A stretch of DNA of 64,000 nt from Ewingella sp963519305 (GTDB lineage Bacteria; Pseudomonadota; Gammaproteobacteria; Enterobacterales; Enterobacteriaceae). A program made the position numbers and the translations under genes. The stretch covers positions 15,154-79,153 of the forward strand of contig CAUQMS010000023.1 of the NCBI GenBank assembly GCA_963519305.1, given 5' to 3'. Positions 25,977 through 33,879 of the stretch are shown one piece after another; positions within the stretch are counted from its first letter, which is position 1; each line of letters starts with the position of its first letter. The notes under the pieces were generated by a model, which made no database searches, had not been told where the DNA came from, and worked only from the letters and a program-made list of their open reading frames with translations.

Positions 25977-27248
25977 TCAGCCCATCGAAAAATAGGAGTG
26001 CTTCAGCCGCACGCTTTTAGTCAACGCGGCGTGGCTGACGTCACGCTGACGGTTGCACTGGCGCACCTCTTGCAGGAGTGCCATCAGCAACGGGTTAGGG
26101 CGTTCGCGGCGCGATTGTAAATCAGGCTGCCCCTGCACGCCGACATAGAACGGATGGTCAGTCAGCTCTATCGCTTCGACGCCGGTGCCTTTTTCATCAC
26201 TGGCGCTGATACGCAGACCGGTACCATGCAGTTCGTCCAGCAACAGCGGGTTGAGGTTCCAGCGCTGGTTGTAGCGCAGGGTAGCCTGATGGCCCAGTAT
26301 CTGTTCGGCACGGCTACCGGCCCGACAGTACATTGGCTGATTTCCCAGGCGCTGCTGCGGCGGATTACCCAGTGGCAGGCTGGTTTGCAGCGCATTCAGC
26401 GCCGACGGGCCGTGCATGACCACGCGATCTTGCCCCAGCACCTGCTGGCCCAGCGCGGCCACCATCAGATGCATTCCCTGATTCATCCCGAGCATCGGCA
26501 CGCGGTTTTCTATCGCCCAGGTGGCAACAGCGAGCTGTCCGGCCAGCGGATTTTCCCCGGCGCTGTTCAGCACGCCTGGCAACAGAATGCCATCAACGTC
26601 AAACAGCGTGCAGTCAAGCTGGCTGCCGATGAGGCTTGGCGTGACGTAAACCACCTCAATGCTCAATGCCAGTGCATCGGCGGCATCTCCCAGTGCAGCG
26701 AGCATCGCCGGATAACTGTCGCGGTGCTCGGCAAAATCCCCCACTAATGCCAGGCGCAGTTTCTTTCCGGCGCGCATCACCGGCTGTAAAACTGAGCCCA
26801 GCGCCCAACGCCCGAAAGCGTCACGCCCCCAGCCGTTGCTGCGGATTTTACCGCTGACGGCGTCTTCCAGCTGGAATTTATCCTGCTGTTTCACCACCCG
26901 GAGTGACTCGACGGAGATACCGTTTTCTGCGGCGATCCGGGCCAGTTCCGCGCTCATCGGCTGCGCAGACGGCACCACAATATCTTCTTTTAATGCGCGA
27001 TTTATCAGGATGTTAAGATCGGATTCTGCCCCGGCATCGCGCCCTGTCAGGCGTTCGAGCCACACCAGCCCGCTGGTCAGCTGATGCCCCTGCGCGGTGA
27101 CGTGCTGGCGCGCATTGGCGAAACGTTTTGCATCATGAGTGACAGGCAGGTGACACAGCGGTAACGCACGCAGTTCAGCAAGTATCGCGGCCATCGCGCC
27201 GTACAACGCGGGTTCGGGCGTGGGGTGAGCAATAAAGGTGATGGTCAT
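25977..27248 (-). CDS. CTP-synthase-type glutamine amidotransferase homologue lacking the catalytic residues
   Basis: 423-residue protein of unknown function. Residues about 165-395 match the class I glutaminase domain of CTP synthases: LRLALVGDFAEHRDSYPAM, FDVDGILLPGVLN, AVATWAIENRVPMLGMNQGMHLM, RYNQRWNLNPLLLDEL and HPFYVGVQGQPD. The nucleophile Cys of GICLGMQ is replaced by Asn256 and the HPE of QFHPE reads QPD (374-376), so the amidase triad is gone. Residues 1-160 are not recognised. ATG at 27248 with AGAGG upstream; a 53-residue extension is rejected. It converges on the uricase gene with 4 bases between the stops. Perhaps a ligand sensor or an altered hydrolase; the role is open. Confidence 0.75.
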   Translation of the reverse strand: MTITFIAHPTPEPALYGAMAAILAELRALPLCHLPVTHDAKRFANARQHVTAQGHQLTSGLVWLERLTGRDAGAESDLNILINRALKEDIVVPSAQPMSAELARIAAENGISVESLRVVKQQDKFQLEDAVSGKIRSNGWGRDAFGRWALGSVLQPVMRAGKKLRLALVGDFAEHRDSYPAMLAALGDAADALALSIEVVYVTPSLIGSQLDCTLFDVDGILLPGVLNSAGENPLAGQLAVATWAIENRVPMLGMNQGMHLMVAALGQQVLGQDRVVMHGPSALNALQTSLPLGNPPQQRLGNQPMYCRAGSRAEQILGHQATLRYNQRWNLNPLLLDELHGTGLRISASDEKGTGVEAIELTDHPFYVGVQGQPDLQSRRERPNPLLMALLQEVRQCNRQRDVSHAALTKSVRLKHSYFSMG

Positions 27249-27436
27249 CAGTAAGCCTCTGTCAGATGTTTTTAGCGGAGGAATTGAATGCAAGAAGCGA
27301 TCCAGAGTGTGTGAAGGGTTTGTAAAGCATGGACTGATTAACCATCGGTTCGGGTGTTCTGCGGCGACAAAAGTTACCCGGCACGTTGAGAGTAAAAATT
27401 TATCCAAGAGGATTAAAAATGATTTTCCGTATGTAG

Positions 27437-27470
27437 AAAAGGGGCTGAAATTAATTCAGTCCCTTTTGTT
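27437..27470 (-). terminator. Terminator after the 305-residue orphan gene
   Basis: 13-base stem AAAAGGGGCTGAA/TTCAGTCCCTTTT (one G-T pair), followed on the minus strand by its own T-rich arm. It lies just after the stop at 27476. Confidence 0.6.
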
Positions 27471-27475
27471 ATGTT

Positions 27476-28393
27476 TTATGCTGGATAATCTTGGATCTTC
27501 ATCATGTTAAAATTATCGGTTGGCGATACGGTAAAGTCACCGTAATTCCCAAAATTATCAAGGATGCGGAAGGTCAGTGGATTATCGAAGGTATCACTCA
27601 ATGGATTATCAGTCAGCACTGCTGTAATCCTCGTGAAGGTAACCTGACCTGGATAATTATTTACGGTAATATCGTAATTATCTGTTGCTGTGGCGGACTG
27701 AACGCTAATAGTCTGCGTTTTATTGGCATCCAGCGGCCATGCATAAAGTTGTTGTGTGATAGTGGGTGCGGTTCTCTGTGCAAAAATATTCATTGAACCG
27801 TATATCCATTCCACCGCCACGATAGGATTTCCATTTTTCAGACTCAGATAATAGTTATCCTGGTCAATAGTCACACCATCGGGATATTTTGGAGAGTCAG
27901 ACGTGTTTTGCTGTTTAAAACTCACGTCAGCAAGTTTATAACGTAAAGGCGCCACACCAAGGCACACTACATGACTATCAAACTCGGTGGAGTGAGTTGA
28001 TACTGTGCTTTCATCCGGGAGAAGGATCATTGCTCCAATAGATACCGGGCTTTCTACGACAGTGCTCACCCAAAAACGGAATGACTGGACATCAAGTAAT
28101 GGGCCAGGTGTTGATGTTAATACGGCTTCGTCCAGCGAGTGTGCATAGATGTTTTCTATTTCACTGATGGACCAATCGTAGGTGAATCGGGCACCATTAT
28201 TATAATCAATAAGATTTAATTTGTTTTTATCAAACTCTGTGAGTTTAACGGGGTAACCTTTTTCATCTACCACCTTGATATCTACGATGATCTCAATCTG
28301 CATATTGCCATTGGCATAAATCGTCACCGGGTTTTTCCCCGATGGAGTTCTTACGGAAAAATTTTCTACTTTGCTCCAGGTAGATCTTGACAT
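27476..28393 (-). CDS. Orphan protein, unknown function
   Basis: 305 residues, not recognised. There is no signal peptide, membrane segment or Cys-rich motif. The sequence is rich in Asn, Asp, Thr and Ser and looks like beta-strand domains (KNPVTIYANGNMQIEIIVDIK, KTQTISVQSATATDNYDI, FRILDNFGNYGDFTV). That suggests an immunoglobulin- or jelly-roll-like fold. AGAGG lies 7 bases before the ATG. It stands alone with its own terminator and AT-rich flank, and base use differs from the GC-rich hpx genes beside it, consistent with later acquisition. I cannot assign a role. Confidence 0.6.
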   Translation of the reverse strand: MSRSTWSKVENFSVRTPSGKNPVTIYANGNMQIEIIVDIKVVDEKGYPVKLTEFDKNKLNLIDYNNGARFTYDWSISEIENIYAHSLDEAVLTSTPGPLLDVQSFRFWVSTVVESPVSIGAMILLPDESTVSTHSTEFDSHVVCLGVAPLRYKLADVSFKQQNTSDSPKYPDGVTIDQDNYYLSLKNGNPIVAVEWIYGSMNIFAQRTAPTITQQLYAWPLDANKTQTISVQSATATDNYDITVNNYPGQVTFTRITAVLTDNPLSDTFDNPLTFRILDNFGNYGDFTVSPTDNFNMMKIQDYPA

Positions 28394-28732
28394 GGTAATA
28401 CCTCTTTATCAATGGGATTTAGGTTAATTGGATTCATGCTAAACACGCCGTTTAATATGATTTTACAAAAGATGTTTTGCATATCATTTGTAATAAATTA
28501 TTTTAATGATGTGTTTAAATAGGTTTTTTAAATAATCTATTATTTGTAATTTCATAGGGTGGCTGTGTTATATCGATTTTGTACGTTTACTTTTTCTTCA
28601 TTTTTTCACTGTTTTGACAACCCGAAAAACCTGAAGCTTGCGCACTGTTTGCAACACAAAAGGCCATGTGGTGATGAGCTTAAAGCGCTAAGCTCAGTGC
28701 AAATTGTTCCAATAACCCACTAAGGAAGCATC
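28394..28732. other. AT-rich intergenic region between divergent genes
   Basis: No gene or RNA recognised in 339 bases. It holds long A/T runs and a TTGACA at 28614-28619 without a convincing -10 box. It probably carries the promoters of the orphan gene (minus) and of the DUF1993 gene (plus). Confidence 0.5.
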
Positions 28733-29239
28733 ATGTCAGCATCACTTTACGGCAGCACAGCAGCGCAGTTTGTTCGCGGTTTACATAATCTTTCAGCTTT
28801 GCTGGAGAAAGGTGCAGCCTGGGCGCAGGAAAGCGGTAAATCCGAAGAGGAAATCCTGAACACCCGTCTGGCAGAAGATATGTATCCGCTGGCGCGTCAG
28901 GTGCAAATCACCAGTGATATGTCCAAAGGGGCGGTTGCGCGTCTGGCCGGTGTGACACCGCCAGCGATGGAAGATACTGAAACCACGTTTGCAGAGTTGC
29001 AGGCGCGTATTACTAAAACCATCAGCTTTATCGAAAGCGTTAAACCAGAACAGCTGGACGGCGATGATTCACGCCCAATCACCGTTAAAGGCCGCAATGC
29101 GGAGCATAATTTCACGGCTCACACCTACGTCATGAGCTTTGCCATCCCGAATTTCTATTTCCATGTCACCACCGCCTACAATATTTTGCGTCATCTGGGC
29201 GTGAAGATCGGCAAATCTGATTTTATTGGTCAGATCTAG
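28733..29239 (+). CDS. DUF1993 family protein
   Basis: 168-residue cytosolic protein of the DUF1993 family, which has a DinB-like four-helix bundle. Features: LYGSTAAQFVRGLHNLSALLEKGAAWA, ARLAEDMYPLARQVQ-like helix and the end FYFHVTTAYNILRHLGVKIGK. DinB-fold members often bind a metal through histidines; here His in NFTAHTYV and FYFHVTT are candidates. AAGGAAG precedes the ATG. It is monocistronic with a hairpin terminator. Function unknown. Confidence 0.85.
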   Translation: MSASLYGSTAAQFVRGLHNLSALLEKGAAWAQESGKSEEEILNTRLAEDMYPLARQVQITSDMSKGAVARLAGVTPPAMEDTETTFAELQARITKTISFIESVKPEQLDGDDSRPITVKGRNAEHNFTAHTYVMSFAIPNFYFHVTTAYNILRHLGVKIGKSDFIGQI

Positions 29240-29252
29240 ATAATCTCTTTTC

Positions 29253-29290
29253 TTCCCGGCCCTTGCTGGCCGGGAAATCTTTCTCACTCC
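29253..29290. terminator. Terminator after the DUF1993 gene
   Basis: Perfect 9-base stem TTCCCGGCC/GGCCGGGAA, 6-base loop, then ATCTTTCTC; it sits between the convergent DUF1993 and yafV ends and may serve both. Confidence 0.7.
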
Positions 29291-30057
29291 TGATGTGAGA
29301 AATTATCAGCATCGCGCCACGCGGGGAAAGCCTCGCGGTACTGCTGTAAATCTTCCAGCGATAATTCAGCACTCACTATCACCGATGCACCGGGCTCGGC
29401 GCGGGCCAGATCTTCGCCTTGAGGATTGATAATCACGCTGTCGCCGCTGTAATGATGGCCATAATCGTCGTCCCCGACGCGGTTGCAACCGGCCACGTAA
29501 GCCTGATTTTCAATGGCGCGGGCGGTCAGCAGCGCCGACCAGTGACGGCTGCGCGGCGCAGGCCAGTTGGCGACGTACAGCGCCAGGTCGTAATCCTGCT
29601 GATTGCGCGACCACACCGGAAAACGCAGGTCATAACAGACTTGCGGCAGAATGCGCCAGCCGCGCCATTCGACGATTTCACGCCGTTTCCCCGCCACATA
29701 ATAGTTGTGCTCGCCTGCCATACGGAACAGGTGACGTTTGTCGTAAAAATGTACTTTCCCCTCTGGTTCAACCAGCAGGAAACGATTTACGGCACCGGTT
29801 TCTGTGGTTAGCGCGACGCTGCCGCCGACCATCGCATTCAGCTCTTTCGCCCACTTATGTAACCACTCCGTCACCCGGCTTTCCGGCAGGGCGCGGTCCG
29901 GTGCCTGCATGGCGAAGCCGGTGGTAAACATTTCCGGCAAAATTATCAGGTCGCGGCCGGTCAGCGCAGGCAGCAGCGCGTCAAAGTGGGCGAGGTTGGC
30001 TTCGCCGTCCAGCCAGACTAAAGGTTGCTGTAACAGGGAGAGTTTTAAAGTTGACAC
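29284..30057 (-). CDS. yafV: Omega-amidase YafV (carbon-nitrogen hydrolase)
   Basis: Nitrilase-superfamily amidase, 257 residues, that hydrolyses 2-oxoglutaramate/2-oxosuccinamate. The Glu-Lys-Cys triad is visible: Glu in IILPEMFTTGF, Lys in FYDKRHLFRM, Cys in LPQVCYDLRFPVWSR. The start is a GTG at 30057 with GGAG upstream; it aligns with E. coli YafV (next residues STLKLSLLQQP). It overlaps the 3' end of the aminotransferase gene by 13 bases. The coupling makes sense: a glutamine transaminase makes 2-oxoglutaramate and this enzyme removes it, pulling methionine regeneration forward. Confidence 0.92.
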   Translation of the reverse strand: MSTLKLSLLQQPLVWLDGEANLAHFDALLPALTGRDLIILPEMFTTGFAMQAPDRALPESRVTEWLHKWAKELNAMVGGSVALTTETGAVNRFLLVEPEGKVHFYDKRHLFRMAGEHNYYVAGKRREIVEWRGWRILPQVCYDLRFPVWSRNQQDYDLALYVANWPAPRSRHWSALLTARAIENQAYVAGCNRVGDDDYGHHYSGDSVIINPQGEDLARAEPGASVIVSAELSLEDLQQYREAFPAWRDADNFSHQE

Positions 30058-31205
30058 AGGCGCTCCGCAGCGGCGTCCAGCGTGGCTTCCTGTTTGGCAA
30101 AGCACAGCCGGATCAGTTTATGGGGGAAGGGCGCGGCACAAAATACTGACATCGGTATGGCCGCCACGCCGACATGTTCGGTCAGCCAGTGGCAGAAGGC
30201 AACATCATCGAGATCGGAAACATCACTGTAATCGACCAGCAGGAAATAGGTTCCTGCCCCCGGCAGCACTTTCAGACGGCTGTTCGCCAGCCCCTGTGCC
30301 AGCCGGTCACGCTTGGCCTGATAAAACGAGGGAAGTTCCTGCCAGTGCTCAGGGTGCTCACGCAGCATATCGGCCAGCGCCAGCTGAACCGGCGTGGTGA
30401 TGGAGAAGGTCAGATACTGATGCACTTTGCGCAGTTCAGCGCTGATCGCTGCCGGAGCGATGCAATAACCCACGCGCCAGCCGGTCATGTGGAAGGTCTT
30501 GCCGAAGGAAGAAACCGCAATAGCGCGCTGGCGCAGTTGCGGATGGCGCAGCACGCTGGCGTGGCCCTCTTTGGCGAAACAGATGTGTTCGTAGACTTCA
30601 TCACTCAGAACAAAAATATTCCGGTCCGCGATGCGCTGCCACAGCTGTTCAATGTCATTGCGGCCCCACGCGGTGGCTGACGGATTGTGCGGCGTATTGA
30701 TGATCACCAGTTTGGTGCGATCGCTCAGGCTATCGGAGAAGGTAGCCCAGTCTACCTTAAACTCAGGCGGCTGGAGCTGAATACGTTTCATCACGCCGCC
30801 CGCCAGTTGCACCGCCGGTGCGTAGCAGTCGTAGCTTGGGTCAAACGCCACCACTTCATCACCGGGCCCGACCAGCGCGGTGATGGCGATGTACAGCGCT
30901 TCGGTCGCTCCGGCGGTGATGGTAATGTCGCTGGTGGCATCCGGTGCGTAGTCGTAAATTTGTCCGGTTTTGGCCGCAATGGCTTCGCGCAGTGCGGCGG
31001 TGCCGGTCATCGGCGCGTACTGGTTTGCGCCCTGGCTGACATGATGGGCCAGACGCTGTTTCAGAAAGTCAGGACCGTCAAAATCAGGGAAACCCTGCGA
31101 CAGATTGATGGCGTTGTGCTGCTGCGCTAAAGCGCTCATCTGGGTAAAAATAGTGACGCCGGATGCGGGAAGTTTGCTCTGGGGAATTAACGCTGCTGTG
31201 CTCAT
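30045..31205 (-). CDS. mtnE: Methionine/glutamine aminotransferase of methionine salvage (YbdL/MtnE)
   Basis: PLP fold-type I aminotransferase, 386 residues, that converts 4-methylthio-2-oxobutyrate to methionine in the last salvage step. Hallmarks: INLSQGFPDFDGP, AGATEALYIAITAL, INTPHNPSATAW, VLSDEVYEHI and the PLP lysine in SSFGKTFHMTGWRVGY. Most similar to E. coli YbdL. I use the ATG at 31205, matching the family start; a 12-residue extension is possible. It shares a divergent promoter containing MetJ boxes with mtnB and is translationally coupled to yafV. Confidence 0.9.
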   Translation of the reverse strand: MSTAALIPQSKLPASGVTIFTQMSALAQQHNAINLSQGFPDFDGPDFLKQRLAHHVSQGANQYAPMTGTAALREAIAAKTGQIYDYAPDATSDITITAGATEALYIAITALVGPGDEVVAFDPSYDCYAPAVQLAGGVMKRIQLQPPEFKVDWATFSDSLSDRTKLVIINTPHNPSATAWGRNDIEQLWQRIADRNIFVLSDEVYEHICFAKEGHASVLRHPQLRQRAIAVSSFGKTFHMTGWRVGYCIAPAAISAELRKVHQYLTFSITTPVQLALADMLREHPEHWQELPSFYQAKRDRLAQGLANSRLKVLPGAGTYFLLVDYSDVSDLDDVAFCHWLTEHVGVAAIPMSVFCAAPFPHKLIRLCFAKQEATLDAAAERLCQL

Positions 31206-31270
31206 GGCGGGGCCTGTCTTGCGGACGTATGTTGCTGACAATATAACACGATGTTAAGATTTGGCAATCG

Positions 31271-31286
31271 AGACGCTTAGACGGCC
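31271..31286. promoter_or_regulatory. Tandem MetJ boxes, mtnE/mtnB divergent promoter
   Basis: Adjacent 8-mers AGACGCTT and AGACGGCC match the met box AGACGTCT at 6 and 5 of 8 positions. MetJ binds as tandem dimers to such arrays. It would make both salvage transcripts respond to S-adenosylmethionine. Confidence 0.55.
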
Positions 31287-31377
31287 AAATGCCATTATCG
31301 TCTAATTTATAGCTACGCTTCATATAGGCGCTAATATTCTCTCTCTGCCGCACTGGGCAAGGCTTGCAAGGATCATC

Positions 31378-31992
31378 ATGTCAGAAAACAGACAACTGGG
31401 CGCATTGACCGCGGCCTGTCACTGGATTGGTCAAAAGGGCTGGAGCCCGGCGACCGGCGGCAATATGTCGGTGCGCGAGGGTGAGGAATATTGCCTGATC
31501 AGCGAATCTGGTAAAGATAAAGGCTCGCTCACCGAACAGGATTTCCTGCTGGTGGAACTCGAAAGCGGCAAGGCACCCTGCGGGCGCAGACCGTCGGCTG
31601 AAACCGGCCTGCATACGCTGTTGTATCGTCTCTACCCGCAGGTCGGCGCGGTGCTGCACACCCATTCCGTGAATTCCACCGTGCTTTCCCGCGTGGAACG
31701 CAGCGGCGCGCTGGTGCTCGAAGGCTATGAAATGCAGAAATCACTCAGCGGCCAGACGACGCATTTCGACCAGGTGGTGATTCCCATTTTTGATAACAGT
31801 CAGGACATTGATGCGCTGGCACAGAAGATTGCCGCCAGCGCAGATAAAACGCCGCTGCAATACGGTTTTCTGCTGCGGGGCCACGGCCTGACCTGCTGGG
31901 GCAAAGACGTCGCCGAGGCGCGCCGTCATCTTGAGGGGCTGGAGTTTTTATTCCAGTGTGAACTGCAACGCCGTCTGCTGGAGGCTAAATGA
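31378..31992 (+). CDS. mtnB: Methylthioribulose-1-phosphate dehydratase
   Basis: Zinc-dependent class II aldolase-fold enzyme, 204 residues; dehydrates 5-methylthioribulose 1-phosphate. Features: GWSPATGGNMSVR, SAETGLHTLLYR, the zinc histidines in GAVLHTHSVNST and the late GFLLRGHGLTCWGKD. AAGGA is 6 bases before the ATG. It overlaps mtnC by 4 bases; mtnB, mtnC and mtnD form one operon. Confidence 0.95.
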   Translation: MSENRQLGALTAACHWIGQKGWSPATGGNMSVREGEEYCLISESGKDKGSLTEQDFLLVELESGKAPCGRRPSAETGLHTLLYRLYPQVGAVLHTHSVNSTVLSRVERSGALVLEGYEMQKSLSGQTTHFDQVVIPIFDNSQDIDALAQKIAASADKTPLQYGFLLRGHGLTCWGKDVAEARRHLEGLEFLFQCELQRRLLEAK

Positions 31993-32675
31993 TCCGCGCG
32001 ATTATTACCGATATTGAAGGCACGACGACAGACATCCGTTTCGTGCATCAGGTGCTATTCCCCTATGCCCGCGAACGTCTGGCCGAGTTTCTGCGAACTC
32101 AGCATGAACAGCCGGACGTGGCGGCGGCATTGGATGTGCTTCGGGCTGAAATAGATCGCCCGCAGGCCAGCGTGGAAGCGCTTATTGAGAAACTTTATGC
32201 CTATATGGACAGCGACGTGAAGTCCACGCCTCTGAAAGTGTTGCAGGGAATTATCTGGCGCAGCGGCTATGAAAATGGCGATTTCCGCGGGCATCTTTAC
32301 CCGGACGTTGCGCCGCAGTTAAAGGCTTGGCATCAGCAAAATCTGCGCCTTTGTGTTTATTCATCGGGTTCCGTGGACGCGCAAAAACTGCTGTTTGGTT
32401 ACAGCGACGAGGGCGACCTGACGCCGCTGTTCAGCGGTTATTTTGATACCCGCGTCGGTGCCAAGCGTGAAACGGAGTCTTACCAGAATATCGCCGAGCA
32501 GTTGATCCTCCCGCCGGACGATCTGCTGTTTCTCTCGGATATTCGCCAGGAGCTGGACGCTGCCCGCTTAGCGGGATGGCGCACCTGTCAGTTGATCCGC
32601 GATGACGCCGATGCGTTAAGCGATCATCCGCAGGTTAATCGTTTTGATCAGATAGCATTAGAAACATTCTTATAA
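31989..32675 (+). CDS. mtnC: Enolase-phosphatase E1
   Basis: HAD-superfamily bifunctional enolase-phosphatase, 228 residues; enolises and dephosphorylates 2,3-diketo-5-methylthiopentyl-1-phosphate. HAD motifs: IITDIEGTTTDIRFVH (Asp nucleophile; Glu in the second position as in E1 enzymes), VYSSGSVDAQKLLFG, the Lys in GAKRETESY, and LLFLSDIRQELDAARLAGW. Start overlaps mtnB (ATGA). Confidence 0.95.
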   Translation: MIRAIITDIEGTTTDIRFVHQVLFPYARERLAEFLRTQHEQPDVAAALDVLRAEIDRPQASVEALIEKLYAYMDSDVKSTPLKVLQGIIWRSGYENGDFRGHLYPDVAPQLKAWHQQNLRLCVYSSGSVDAQKLLFGYSDEGDLTPLFSGYFDTRVGAKRETESYQNIAEQLILPPDDLLFLSDIRQELDAARLAGWRTCQLIRDDADALSDHPQVNRFDQIALETFL

Positions 32676-32687
32676 AGAGGTTTACTC

Positions 32688-33233
32688 ATGAGTGCTTTGA
32701 CTATTTTTAGCGACCAGGATCCTTCCGCGCCCATCTGGCACAGCCGTGATGGCGGGGAAATTGCAACGGAACTGAACAAGATCAGCGTGCGTTTTGAGCG
32801 CTGGCAGGCTGACCGTGAGCTGGGTGAAAACCCGCAGCCTGCGGATGTGATCAGTGCTTATCAGCATGAAATCGACAAGCTGGTGGCCGAGAAGGGCTAT
32901 CAGAGCTGGGATGTGATCAGTATGCGTCCGGACAACGAACAGCGTGAAGTTCTGCGCACTAAGTTTCTGTCCGAGCATACGCACGGTGAAGATGAAGTGC
33001 GTTTCTTCGTCGACGGCGCGGGGCTGTTCTGCCTGCATCTGGAAGGTAAAATCTTCCAGATTTTGTGCGAGAAGAATGACCTGATCTCCGTTCCCGCCAA
33101 CACCCGCCACTGGTTCGATATGGGCGGCTCTCCGTCGTTTACGGCGATTCGCCTGTTCGACAATGTCGAAGGGTGGGTGGCGCACTTTACAGGCGATAAC
33201 ATCGCGGATGGGTACCCGAGGCTCGGGGAGTAA
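32688..33233 (+). CDS. mtnD: Acireductone dioxygenase
   Basis: Cupin metalloenzyme, 181 residues, that converts acireductone either to the methionine precursor ketoacid (Fe form) or to methylthiopropionate and CO (Ni form). Metal ligands: His, His and Glu in LSEHTHGEDEVRFFVDG and His in PANTRHWFDMGG. It begins 12 bases after mtnC with AAAGAGG upstream. The stop codon lies inside the left arm of a terminator hairpin. Product choice by metal cannot be read from sequence. Confidence 0.95.
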   Translation: MSALTIFSDQDPSAPIWHSRDGGEIATELNKISVRFERWQADRELGENPQPADVISAYQHEIDKLVAEKGYQSWDVISMRPDNEQREVLRTKFLSEHTHGEDEVRFFVDGAGLFCLHLEGKIFQILCEKNDLISVPANTRHWFDMGGSPSFTAIRLFDNVEGWVAHFTGDNIADGYPRLGE

Positions 33234-33255
33234 GCCTTTTATAAAGGCTTTTAAA
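33232..33255 (+). terminator. Terminator of mtnBCD
   Basis: Perfect 8-base stem AAGCCTTT/AAAGGCTT with a 3-base loop and following T-rich stretch; it begins within the mtnD stop codon and touches repeat copy B. Confidence 0.65.
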
Positions 33256-33870
33256 TCTTTAAATCTTTAAATTCAAGACCGTGGGCTCGCCGCCCACACT
33301 GGCCCAAAGGAGGTTTAAACGAACCTCCTTTGGAATCCTGCGTTTTTTTAACGGCGCGCTATCGCTGAATCGGGATGGCCGTGTTTCAGGCACCAGAGCG
33401 ATAGCCGCAAAATGTCGCCGCTTAGGCGGTGCCTTCGCTGCGGGTTTCGAGCCTTTGGTCTCGAACCACTTGCTCAGCGCCATTTTTGAATGCGGCCCAC
33501 ACTTTTTTAAAAGACAAAAGCAGACCAGGTTTTGTCTTTTGACTTAAATAGCTGCTAAGGCGCAGTCAAAAATGGCACCGGATGAGAGGTTCGAGACCTG
33601 AGGCTCGAACCCGAAATACGGGGACGGCGCAGCCGTGACATTTTGCGCCGTGAACGGAAGTGTCTGAAACACGTGCCCTGCCAGCAGCGAAGCTGTCGGT
33701 GTCTCAGAGAAAAACGCAGGTGATCCAAGAGGAGGCACGTTTATGCCTCCTTTTGGGCGGGTTTGGGCAGCAGGCCCAAGGTTTTTGACCTTAAGGCCAG
33801 TTTGGGTGGCAACCCACGGTTTTGACCTTAAGGCTGGTATGGGCAGCGGCCCAAGGCCGTGATGTTGAAT
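33252..33870. repeat. Long inverted-repeat intergenic element, copy B
   Basis: About 620 bases between the convergent ends of mtnD and mtnA, related to copy A at 13363. It shares GGCCGTGTTTCAGG, GCGATAGCCGCAAAATGTC and AAAAGACAAAAGCAGA with copy A in the same order. The right arm repeats the left inverted (GACATTTTGCGCC, CTGAAACACG). Hairpins: 33304-33333 (stem CCAAAGGAGGTT) and 33725-33756 (stem CCAAGAGGAGGCA with one G-T pair, loop CGTTTA). At the right end three tandem units of roughly 48 bases (33760-33866) each hold a small hairpin such as TGGGCAGCAGGCCCA and the text TGACCTTAAGG. A short reading at 33281-33547 resembles the one in copy A but is part of the repeat, not a credible gene. 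Confidence 0.85.
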
Positions 33871-33879
33871 TAAAAAAGC

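Noticed and set aside
25977..27248. Selenoprotein or functional CTP synthase
   Set aside because: No in-frame UGA at the nucleophile position (Asn codon instead), and the synthetase domain motifs of CTP synthase are absent from the first 160 residues.
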